In this document: in pieces, positions 26,044 to 33,481 of the stretch | Layout: each line of letters starts with the position of its first letter | Numbering within the stretch: the stretch's first letter is position 1 | NCBI GenBank assembly: GCA_020344755.1 | Contig: CP070829.1 | Coordinates: 1,060,658 to 1,108,670 of the forward strand | Length of the DNA stretch: 48,013 nt | Origin: Gemmatimonadales bacterium | GTDB lineage: Bacteria; Gemmatimonadota; Gemmatimonadetes; Longimicrobiales; Gaopeijiaceae | Direction: 5' to 3' | Notes under the pieces: generated by a model | Database searches by the model: none | Told to the model about the DNA's origin: nothing | Seen by the model: the letters and a program-made list of their open reading frames with translations, nothing else | Program-made: the position numbers and the translations under genes

Positions 26044-27297
26044 ATGGCCTCCTCCGGTTCGGCGCAACTTTCGGCTGCTGCTGCCACGGCTTCCCCAGCG
26101 GCCCGGGTAGGGGATCGGCCTCCGGTGGTCCTGGTGGGGCTCGACAGCATGCAGGGGCTCCAGGCCGCCCGGGAGCTCCACTCCCGCGGTGTGCCCGTCA
26201 TCGCGGTGGCCGCCGATCCACGGCATCCGGCCTGCAGCACCAACACCTGTGAGCGGATCGTCCACGCCGACACCAGTGGGCCGGAGCTGGTGGAGACGCT
26301 CATGACGCTGGGTGCGGGACTCCAGGGGCCGGTCTTGCTGCTGCCGTGTCAGGACAAGAGCGTGCGCCAGATCTCCCGGAACCGCAGAGCTCTCGGGGCC
26401 CACTTCACGCTGGTCCTCCCGCCGGAAGACGTGGTGGAGCTCCTGATGGACAAGGACGCCTTCTACGCCTACGCCGCCGAGCAACGTCTGCCCATTCCCC
26501 GGACCATGGAGTTGGCAGACCGAGCCGACGCGGAGCGAGCTGCCCGGGAGATGGACTTTCCCTGCCTGCTCAAGCCCCGGGCCAGGACGAACGAATGGGA
26601 CCGCAACACGCGTCTCAAGGTCTTCAAGGTGGAGACACCCGAGCGCTTCCTGGAACTCTATGACCGTTGCAGCCCATGGGCGGACCGGCTCATCGCGCAG
26701 CAGTGGATCGAAGGCGACGACGATTCGCTCTACTCGTGCAACTGCTACCTGGACCGGGAGAGCCGTCCCCTGGCGACCTTCGTAGCACGCAAGCTCCGCC
26801 AGTGGCCCCCCGAGGCCGGATCCAGCTGTCTGGGCGAAGAGGTCCGGAACGACGAAGTGCTGGAGACGACCCTGGAGCTGTTCCAGGCGCTGGGATATCG
26901 GGGGTTGGGCTACCTGGAGATGAAGCGGGACGTCCGGACCGGTCAGCACTACATCATCGAGGCGAACGTGGGCCGGCCGACCGGCCGGTCCGCCATTGCC
27001 GAGGCCGGGGGAGTGCCGCTCCTCTTCACCGCGTACTGCGACGCCATGGGACTCCCCCTGCCCGAGGGACGTGCCCAACGGTACTCGGGTGCGAAGTGGA
27101 TCGACCTGAGGCACGACTTCCAGTCGGCCTGGGTCTATTGGCGGGGCGGGCGCATCACGTTGGCGCAGTGGTGGGCCTCGGTGCGGGGACGGAAGGCGTA
27201 CGCCGTCCTCTCCCTCCGAGATCCGGGACCGTTCCTGTCGGATCTCTGGCGCGCCGTGACACTGGCGGCGAGACGCCTGCGGCCGGGACGTGGCTGA
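26044..27297 (+). CDS. ATP-grasp ligase (carboxylate-amine ligase type)
   Basis: This 417-residue ATP-grasp enzyme would form an amide or ester through an acyl phosphate. The N-terminal pre-ATP-grasp domain starts VVLVGLDSMQGLQAARELHS. ATP-grasp features follow: LLMDKDAFYAYAAEQRLPIP, FPCLLKPRART (ATP Lys), IAQQWIEGDDDSLYSCNC, GYLEMKRD, and YIIEANVGRPTGRS, which supplies metal-binding Glu and Asn. The C-terminal 80 residues are basic and Trp-rich, an unusual tail. It lies 9 bases after the nucleotidyltransferase and overlaps the next gene by 8, so it belongs to the operon. A plausible substrate is the free amine of AEP joined to a carboxylate, for example on a uronic or amino acid. This is inference from context. 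Confidence 0.88.
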   Translation: MASSGSAQLSAAAATASPAARVGDRPPVVLVGLDSMQGLQAARELHSRGVPVIAVAADPRHPACSTNTCERIVHADTSGPELVETLMTLGAGLQGPVLLLPCQDKSVRQISRNRRALGAHFTLVLPPEDVVELLMDKDAFYAYAAEQRLPIPRTMELADRADAERAAREMDFPCLLKPRARTNEWDRNTRLKVFKVETPERFLELYDRCSPWADRLIAQQWIEGDDDSLYSCNCYLDRESRPLATFVARKLRQWPPEAGSSCLGEEVRNDEVLETTLELFQALGYRGLGYLEMKRDVRTGQHYIIEANVGRPTGRSAIAEAGGVPLLFTAYCDAMGLPLPEGRAQRYSGAKWIDLRHDFQSAWVYWRGGRITLAQWWASVRGRKAYAVLSLRDPGPFLSDLWRAVTLAARRLRPGRG

Positions 27298-29371
27298 GCG
27301 GGTGGGTCTGACCACCCGGCGCCCTCCGGTGGCGCGGGGGTCCCAGGAGCTCGCCCCGGAGAGGGGGCCGGCGAACGGTGCCGACTTCGCCCTCTTCGTC
27401 ATCTGGAGCAAGGGCCGGCACGCCGAGGCTCGGGTCCTGGCGGACCTGGAGGAGCGATTCACCCTGCTCAAGCTCTACGAGGTTGCGTGGAGCCCGGGCC
27501 GCGTGATGGAGAACTACCGGCGCTTCTATTCCGACCTGCCGGTGAGGGGGGTCTACCACTCCCACGGGAAGGGTCTGGGGCCCTTCGTGGCCGCCGTCGT
27601 CATGGACCCGGAGCCCGAAGTGTCCGAACGCATGACGTCCCGGGGCCCGCGGACCCTCAACGCGCGCTTCCTGGATGCCAAGCTGCAGTATCGGCGCTGG
27701 GCCGGCGAGCTGACCATCCACTCCACCGAGACCCCCTTCGAGACGGAGAGGGACCTGACCATGCTCTTCGGGTTGGAGCCCGGCCGTCTGGCGCGGCTCG
27801 CGGCGAAGCCACGGCCGGGAGAGATGGAGCATGTGGCGCGGGATCTGACCGGGGCAGGGGGATGGACATCGGAGGCTGAACTCTTCCAGGTCCTGGGTCG
27901 CGCCGTGACCTACGTGGCTACCGGGGTGCCGGACATTCCCCCGGGCGAGGGTGTGCTTCACTCGCCGCACCTCCAGCTCCTCACCGACGACTACCTCACA
28001 CTACACGCGGCGCTGGGCGCCCATCCCCGGCTACCGTGGCCCCATGGGGGAGGCTTCCGAGTGCGTGTGGCGGGCGAGTGGCTCCCGGTCCGCATCCGGT
28101 TCGTGGGGGACGGTTTCTACGATTCCGCTTGGGCATCCCGGCTCCTGACGCAACGCACCTCCGCCGGCGACGGAACCTGCCGGCTCCCGCCCCGGGAGGA
28201 CTTCACCACCCTGGCCTACGACATCCTGGTCCATGGAGGAGACGGTCCCGGCCTTCGGGAGAGACTGGCGGAGCTGGCCTCGAGGCTGGGTGTGGATGAC
28301 TGGCCCGGTGAGGCATCGGGAGCAGGTGAGGAGCCGATTGCGACGCTGAGCCGGTGGCTCCGGGAACGGAAAGCCACTGTGGTGGGTCCGTCGGACCCGT
28401 CGGTGGGGTTCGACCCGTCGGTGGCCGCGAGCGCTGGCGCGGCGCCGAGGGTCGCACCCAGGGGATTCCCGCGACGAGCGAAGTGGTGGGGATACCGGGT
28501 GTGGCACGGATTCAGGCAAATCCTGAGTTTCGGCCGGGACCAGGTGCTGTTCCGGGCTCCCTGGGTGCGTCGAATGCGACGCCTCGGGCCTGGAACCGTG
28601 GTTCGGAGTGCTCGGCGCGGGTTGGCCTCCGGCAACCTGTTCGCGGTGAAGCGAGCGGTTCTGTTGCTACGCGGGGTTCTCTTCCTGGGTTGGAAGTACC
28701 GCTGTCCCTGCTGCGGGTGGCATCTGCGGGGCTTCGCGGGCCAGTGGGGGATGCTCGCGTCGAACCCCGACGGCTACTGCCCGAGGTGCAACGCCAAGGC
28801 GCGGCACCGCCGGCTGTGGCTGTACCTGGAGGAGCACACGGATCTGCTGGAGAGGCCGGGCCGGGTCCTGGAGATCGCTCCCTGGTGGGCGCTCTCCCGC
28901 CGGCTCCGCAAGCGGGGGAATCTGTCGTTCATCGGGCTGGACCTGGCCGCACGCGGCCCCCACGTGTCGGTGGTGGGGGATGCCGCTCGCATCCCCCTGG
29001 ACGACGACTGCATCGATTCGGCGCTGTGCATCCACACGCTGGAGCATATCGAGCACGATCAGCGGGCCATGAGCGAGCTCTTCCGGGTGCTGAAGCCTGG
29101 TGGATGGGCTGTCGTGAGCGTGCCGCTGAAGCTGGATCGGCCCACTCACGAGGATCCCACCATTACGGATCCGGGCCAGCGGGAGCGGGAATTCGGAGAG
29201 AGGAGCCACGTCCGCTTCTACGGGCTGGATATCCAGGATCGCCTGAAAGACGCGGGTTTTGCCGTGCTAGTGGACTGGGCCCGGGAGATCCCGCACGAGG
29301 TGCGGACCCGATTCGGTCTGCGGGACGACGAGAACCTCTTCCTCTGCCGGAAGGCCGCCGCCTCGACGTAG
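27290..29371 (+). CDS. Composite protein: uncharacterised N-terminal domains plus zinc-ribbon and methyltransferase
   Basis: This 693-residue protein has at least three parts. Residues about 30-165 (FALFVIWSKGRHAEARVLAD, RFYSDLPVRGVYHSHGKGLG, IHSTETPFETERDLTMLFG) and about 215-320 (LQLLTDDYLTLHAALGA, VRIRFVGDGFYDSAWASRLL, DFTTLAYDILVHG) recall proteins from capsule and teichoic-acid loci whose chemistry I do not know; they may have a nucleotidyltransferase-like fold. Residues 340-400 are a low-complexity linker with a doubled DPSV. Cys472, 475, 497 and 500 (CPCC, CPRC) look like a zinc ribbon. Residues about 525-690 are a type 11 methyltransferase with VLEIAPWW, GDAARIPLDDDC and LHTLEH-like IHTLEHIEHDQ. 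It overlaps the ATP-grasp gene by 8 bases and ends the operon. It is a candidate transferase for the activated phosphonate. Confidence 0.85.
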   Translation: MAERVGLTTRRPPVARGSQELAPERGPANGADFALFVIWSKGRHAEARVLADLEERFTLLKLYEVAWSPGRVMENYRRFYSDLPVRGVYHSHGKGLGPFVAAVVMDPEPEVSERMTSRGPRTLNARFLDAKLQYRRWAGELTIHSTETPFETERDLTMLFGLEPGRLARLAAKPRPGEMEHVARDLTGAGGWTSEAELFQVLGRAVTYVATGVPDIPPGEGVLHSPHLQLLTDDYLTLHAALGAHPRLPWPHGGGFRVRVAGEWLPVRIRFVGDGFYDSAWASRLLTQRTSAGDGTCRLPPREDFTTLAYDILVHGGDGPGLRERLAELASRLGVDDWPGEASGAGEEPIATLSRWLRERKATVVGPSDPSVGFDPSVAASAGAAPRVAPRGFPRRAKWWGYRVWHGFRQILSFGRDQVLFRAPWVRRMRRLGPGTVVRSARRGLASGNLFAVKRAVLLLRGVLFLGWKYRCPCCGWHLRGFAGQWGMLASNPDGYCPRCNAKARHRRLWLYLEEHTDLLERPGRVLEIAPWWALSRRLRKRGNLSFIGLDLAARGPHVSVVGDAARIPLDDDCIDSALCIHTLEHIEHDQRAMSELFRVLKPGGWAVVSVPLKLDRPTHEDPTITDPGQREREFGERSHVRFYGLDIQDRLKDAGFAVLVDWAREIPHEVRTRFGLRDDENLFLCRKAAAST

Positions 29372-29561
29372 GAGCCGCCGGGAGGCACGTTGTAGTCCTC
29401 ACACAAGCCAGGCGCTCCCGCTTCTGGCACGAGTCTTGTCATTCTCACGAGCACCTGGCGCGAATGCGCGGGCCAGGGGCGCGCACGACGAGACTCGCGG
29501 GCCGAGGCGTCTCCGCATGGGCGGACACGCATCGGACTGCCCTGGGATTGAGAGGTGATCC

Positions 29562-31316
29562 GTGTCCAAGGCCTTCGGTTCTGTGCGGGCGGGGGTGATC
29601 CCGCTTCTCGCCGCCGGTCTCCTGACGGCGTGTGACTCCAGCGAGATCCTCTCCACCGACGATGAGGCCGTCCCGGTGTCTCTCTCCATCGTGCCGGCAA
29701 GCCTGCCAGACGGGAGATCTCTCTTCGTCGGCGAGTCCGCCACTCTCCAGGCCGAGCTCAGGGACGGCAGGGGCCGCCTGATCAACGGCCGCAGCATCAA
29801 GTGGTCCAGCTCCGACCCCGGCGTGGCCACCGTGGACGGGCATGGTGCCCTCAGGGCGGTGGGCGCTGGCGCCGCCCTCATCGAGGCGTCGCATCGCGAC
29901 CTGTCCGCGTCGGTGGAGGTCACGGTGGTGGACGTGGCGACCCTGGAACTCTCCCCCACCTCCGCAGAACTGCGGGTGGGGGAGACCCTGGACCTGACCG
30001 TGTCGGCGGTGGGGACGGACGGGTTGCCGGTGGACGCGTCGCGGCTGCGATGGTCCTCCTCCAAGGTCGCAGTGGCCTCGGTGGAGACGGGGCGGGTCAC
30101 TGCCCAGGGCGGTGGCTCCGCCGTGGTCGCGGTGGACGCGGGCTCCCTCCGGGCGGAAAGCGCCATCGTGGTGAGCGTCGACGACGGAGGTGGTTCCGGA
30201 CAGACCACGGAATGGGGACGGACCGTGAAATTCTTCGTCGGCGCATCCAGTGGGTTCGACCAGTGGACCCGGTCGCCCAGCCTCGAGGAACAGGCGTGGA
30301 TGCGGGAACACTACTTCCGGATGATGACCTACAGCAGCTACTTCGACTCTCGGCTCTCCTGGTACCCCAATGCGTGGGTGTACCGGGACGCCTATGCGGT
30401 CTACCGGGATTCGGACCTCCTGACGCAGCATCCGGACTGGCTGTTGAGAGACGCCGATGGGAACCTCCTGTACATCCCCTACGGCTGCTCGGGTGGGACC
30501 TGCCCGCAGTATGCGGCGGACTTCGGTAACCCCGAGTACCGAGCGTACTGGATCGAGCGCGTGGGCCGCGTCCTCGAGGAGGGATACATCGGGGTGGGGA
30601 TCGACGACGTGAACATGCTGTGGCGGGTAGGCGACGGAAACGGAGACCGGGTGTACCCCCACGACCCCCGCACCGGCACCACCATGACGCTGTCGGACTG
30701 GCGCCGGTACATGGCGGAGTTCATGGAGGAGGTCCGTGCGGCCTTCGCGGACAAGGAGATCGTCCACAACGCCATCTGGTACGCCGACCCGGATGACCCA
30801 TACGTCCAGCGGCAGATGGCCGCTGCGGATTTCATCAACCTGGAGCGTGGCGCCACGGACCGAGGCATTCGGGGCGGGGACGGCCGGTACGGATACGAGA
30901 CCTTCCTTGCCTACATCGACCGGGTCCACGCACTGGGGGGCTTCGTGGTCATGAATGACGACGACTCGGACACCGACGCCGAGTGGATCTACGAGCTGGC
31001 CAACTACCTCCTGGTGAAGACCGGCGACGACATGCTCGGAGCCAACGGGGTCAAGACCCGGATCAGCCCGGACGGCTTCTGGGATGGCTACCTCATCGAC
31101 CTGGGGGAGCCCCTCGGGGAGCGGTACGTCAGGGACGGCCTCTTCCGCCGCGATTACCGGTGCGGAAGTGCGGTGCTGAACCAGCCGGACCAACCGACGC
31201 GAACCGTGGAGCTTGGGGGGACGTTCCAGGTCCTGGGCAGTGGGGAGCGTGTCTCTTCGGTGACGCTGGACGCGTATCGGGCCGCGGTCCTACTTCGGGA
31301 GAACTGCACGCCGTGA
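29562..31316 (+). CDS. Lipoprotein with two Big2 domains and a GHL15-like glycosidase domain
   Basis: This 584-residue surface lipoprotein begins at GTG 29562, with AGAGGT seven bases upstream, and has its lipobox Cys at 24 (LLTACDSS). Two bacterial Ig-like (Big2) domains span about 38-125 and 127-210, with INGRSIKWSSSDPGVATVDG and SRLRWSSSKVAVASVETG. A Gly/Ser linker follows. Residues about 225-560 resemble hypothetical glycosyl hydrolase family 15 (PF14885): LTQHPDWLLRDADGN, YRAYWIERVGRVLEEGYIGV, GIDDVNMLW and EIVHNAIWYADPD. Acidic GIDDVN is a good catalytic candidate. Between the phosphonate operon and the priming transferase, it probably acts on the exported glycan. Confidence 0.78.
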   Translation: MSKAFGSVRAGVIPLLAAGLLTACDSSEILSTDDEAVPVSLSIVPASLPDGRSLFVGESATLQAELRDGRGRLINGRSIKWSSSDPGVATVDGHGALRAVGAGAALIEASHRDLSASVEVTVVDVATLELSPTSAELRVGETLDLTVSAVGTDGLPVDASRLRWSSSKVAVASVETGRVTAQGGGSAVVAVDAGSLRAESAIVVSVDDGGGSGQTTEWGRTVKFFVGASSGFDQWTRSPSLEEQAWMREHYFRMMTYSSYFDSRLSWYPNAWVYRDAYAVYRDSDLLTQHPDWLLRDADGNLLYIPYGCSGGTCPQYAADFGNPEYRAYWIERVGRVLEEGYIGVGIDDVNMLWRVGDGNGDRVYPHDPRTGTTMTLSDWRRYMAEFMEEVRAAFADKEIVHNAIWYADPDDPYVQRQMAAADFINLERGATDRGIRGGDGRYGYETFLAYIDRVHALGGFVVMNDDDSDTDAEWIYELANYLLVKTGDDMLGANGVKTRISPDGFWDGYLIDLGEPLGERYVRDGLFRRDYRCGSAVLNQPDQPTRTVELGGTFQVLGSGERVSSVTLDAYRAAVLLRENCTP

Positions 31317-31452
31317 GCTGACCGACGCGCCTCGGACGAAGATGTCCGGAGTGCGGACCCGTCCGTATGGAGGAGTACCGCTGCGTGGGGAGGCGGGACC
31401 GCAGGATGCGGGGGAGGCGCGCGACGCTCCGGGAGTTTCCGCCAGTTCGGGC

Positions 31453-33018
31453 TCAGTACGCTCCGTGTCCCGTGACGACCGCTTTCACGGTCCGGGCCAG
31501 GATGTAGAAGTCGAACATGAGCGACCAGTTCTCGACATAGAACGCGTCGAGCTCGATCCGCTCCTCGTAGGTGGTCCAGTTCCGCCCGGACACCTGCCAG
31601 AGGCCCGTGAGTCCCGGGGGCACGCTCAGGTAGCGGCCGAACTCGGGCCCGTACTTGGAGACCTCGTCTTCTACGATGGGCCGGGGACCGACCAGGCTCA
31701 TCTCACCTGAAAGGATGTTCCAGAGCTGGGGGAGCTCGTCGAGGCTGGTCTTGCGGAGGAATTGGCCCACCAGCGTCACCCGGGGGTCGTTCTTCAGCTT
31801 GTGGTCCTTCTCCCACTCGGCACGGAGCTCGGGATCGGAGGCCAGGTATTTCTCCAGGAGCTCCGAGGCGTTCGGATGCATGGTCCGGAACTTCCACGCG
31901 GGGAAGGGCTTCCGGTCACGCCCGATACGCTGCTGGCCGTAGAAGATGGGGCCCGGTGAGGTCAGCTTGACGGCGAGGGCAATGGCCAGGCCCACGGGAA
32001 GGGCCACGAGGCTGATGAGGAACGCAGCGGTCCAGTCCATCGCCCGCTTGACGGCCCTCGGACCCGGAAGGAGGAGGTTCTTGCCGCCTCGAAGGCCCAC
32101 CATTCCACCCAGGTTGGTGGCGTCTCGCCAGCGACTCAGCGTGCCCTTCAGGTCCGGCACGATCACCAGGTGGGGAAAGGTGTTCACGCACTCGCGGAGT
32201 AGGCGGTCCGCCTGGGGAGAGGGGGCGCCCTCCATGGGGAACGCCGCGCAGACCGCCCCGTGCTCGGAGGCCAGCTCGGCGATGCGGGAGCCCTCAGGAT
32301 CTGCACCGTTCTCCAGGATGGCGGGGTCGACCAGGACGGGATACAGCCCCAGCCTGGGGTTCTTCGCGAAGTAGTCGGAGACGTGCCGTGCCGCAGGGCC
32401 CGAATCGAAGACCAGGAGTGGCTGGGACCACCACGAGTACCGGGAGACCACCTTCCGGGTCCACGCACGCAGGAGCGGAAGGAGGACCAGGCATCCCATC
32501 CCGGTAATCAACAAGGTGAGCCGGGATGCCACGTCCGAACCGTACAGGAAGCCCGCCAGGAGGAAGCCGCCCACCACGATCACCGTGGCGATCGTGGACC
32601 TTCTCATTTCCACGTAGGAAGAGACGCCGACGGCGGGGTAGAGGCCCATGGCGGTCTTGGCCGAGACCAGGCCGATGCCCAGGGCGGCGAAGAGGGAACT
32701 GAACGGAATGGCGGTGGGGGAGAGGGCAAAGCCCACCACGGCCGTTGCCAGGAGGAGAGCGCCGACGAGCGCTGCGAGATCCGAGGCCAGCAGGGGGGCG
32801 GACACCGCCAGGCTCCGCAGGCTGTAGGTCATCCCGTTCAGGACGTCCGGAGGGGACTCGCGCCAGTGCTTTCGTCGCTCGATCCAGGCGACCGCCCGCG
32901 GATCCTCGTGAGCGATCACACGCTCGGCGACTGAGGGACGCGCCGGCTCGGGCCGGACGGTGCTGGACCGTCTCGGGTAAATCACCCGCTCCCCCACCTT
33001 GGCTGCGTTATCCCGCAC
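31453..33018 (-). CDS. WbaP/WcaJ-like polyprenyl-phosphate sugar-1-phosphate transferase
   Basis: This 521-residue enzyme starts repeat-unit synthesis by moving a sugar-1-phosphate onto undecaprenyl phosphate. Residues about 70-185 hold four to five transmembrane helices. A Rossmann-like cytosolic domain follows ([20 protein letters not shown]). The C-terminal catalytic domain carries the full signature: [68 protein letters not shown], and [13 protein letters not shown]. The GTG at 33018 has AGGA seven bases upstream. It is divergent from nothing close: the next gene on its strand is the Wzc-like kinase 463 bases upstream. The sugar transferred cannot be read from sequence. Confidence 0.95.
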   Translation of the reverse strand: MRDNAAKVGERVIYPRRSSTVRPEPARPSVAERVIAHEDPRAVAWIERRKHWRESPPDVLNGMTYSLRSLAVSAPLLASDLAALVGALLLATAVVGFALSPTAIPFSSLFAALGIGLVSAKTAMGLYPAVGVSSYVEMRRSTIATVIVVGGFLLAGFLYGSDVASRLTLLITGMGCLVLLPLLRAWTRKVVSRYSWWSQPLLVFDSGPAARHVSDYFAKNPRLGLYPVLVDPAILENGADPEGSRIAELASEHGAVCAAFPMEGAPSPQADRLLRECVNTFPHLVIVPDLKGTLSRWRDATNLGGMVGLRGGKNLLLPGPRAVKRAMDWTAAFLISLVALPVGLAIALAVKLTSPGPIFYGQQRIGRDRKPFPAWKFRTMHPNASELLEKYLASDPELRAEWEKDHKLKNDPRVTLVGQFLRKTSLDELPQLWNILSGEMSLVGPRPIVEDEVSKYGPEFGRYLSVPPGLTGLWQVSGRNWTTYEERIELDAFYVENWSLMFDFYILARTVKAVVTGHGAY

Positions 33019-33115
33019 GGCTGCGTCCTGGTCGATCCGCGTGAATTGCTGGTACGGCCACCTTCCGGTGGCTCCCGCACGTCCTTAGTAGCAACTCAGG
33101 TGCCAGAACTGCTAG

Positions 33116-33121
33116 ATTGTA
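33116..33121 (-). promoter_or_regulatory. Candidate -10 element (TACAAT) for the priming transferase
   Basis: On the minus strand TACAAT lies in an AT-rich tract about 100 bases upstream of the GTG start. No good -35 is seen at 16-18 bases, so this is only a suggestion. Confidence 0.3.
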
Positions 33122-33244
33122 TTAAGTGTTGCCGCTAAACGACTTAGGTGTCCTGGCAAATCGTAAACATATGTTGTGTTGTTGCCACAGATTGCCGCCA
33201 CAGTGCCCATGGGTTCCGCTGGATCTTCCGGCGGAAAGCCGGCT

Positions 33245-33290
33245 CCAGGGGTGTGGGTTGCCCGAATCCAGGGGTGTGGGTTGCCCGAAT
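33245..33290 (+). repeat. Tandem direct repeat, two copies of 23 bases
   Basis: The unit CCAGGGGTGTGGGTTGCCCGA plus AT occurs at 33245-33267 and again, identically, at 33268-33290. Each contains GGGTTGCCC, a three-base-spaced palindrome. A further GGGTTGCCCGA is found at 36350-36360 upstream of the Wzc-like kinase and GH2 genes. Confidence 0.9.
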
Positions 33291-33481
33291 CGGCGCGCGT
33301 GCCGCCAACCAAGACGGCTCGGCGCCCGGTGCGCGTGCCAATGACGAGGGGATCGACAGGGGCTGAGGCGCTTTCGAGGCGTAGCGGGGCGATGAGCCTT
33401 GCGAGCCGCCTGGAGTGTCCCGTGTGTCCCGCACCCTGTGCGCCCGGAACCACATGATGGGTCCCGGGCGCCGGGAAAGGG

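Larger units (their letters stand above)
33019..33481. other. Intergenic region with AT-rich leader and tandem repeat
   Basis: 463 bases between two leftward exopolysaccharide genes. The part near 33105-33185 is AT-rich for this genome and likely holds the promoter of the priming transferase. A 23-base tandem duplication lies at 33245-33290. The rest (33300-33480) is GC-rich with no convincing gene. Confidence 0.6.

Noticed and set aside
25753..27471. 572-codon frame antisense to the nucleotidyltransferase and ATP-grasp genes
   Set aside because: Crosses several real genes and has no family signature.
33245..33290. Possible CRISPR array
   Set aside because: Only two directly abutting copies, no spacers and no cas genes.
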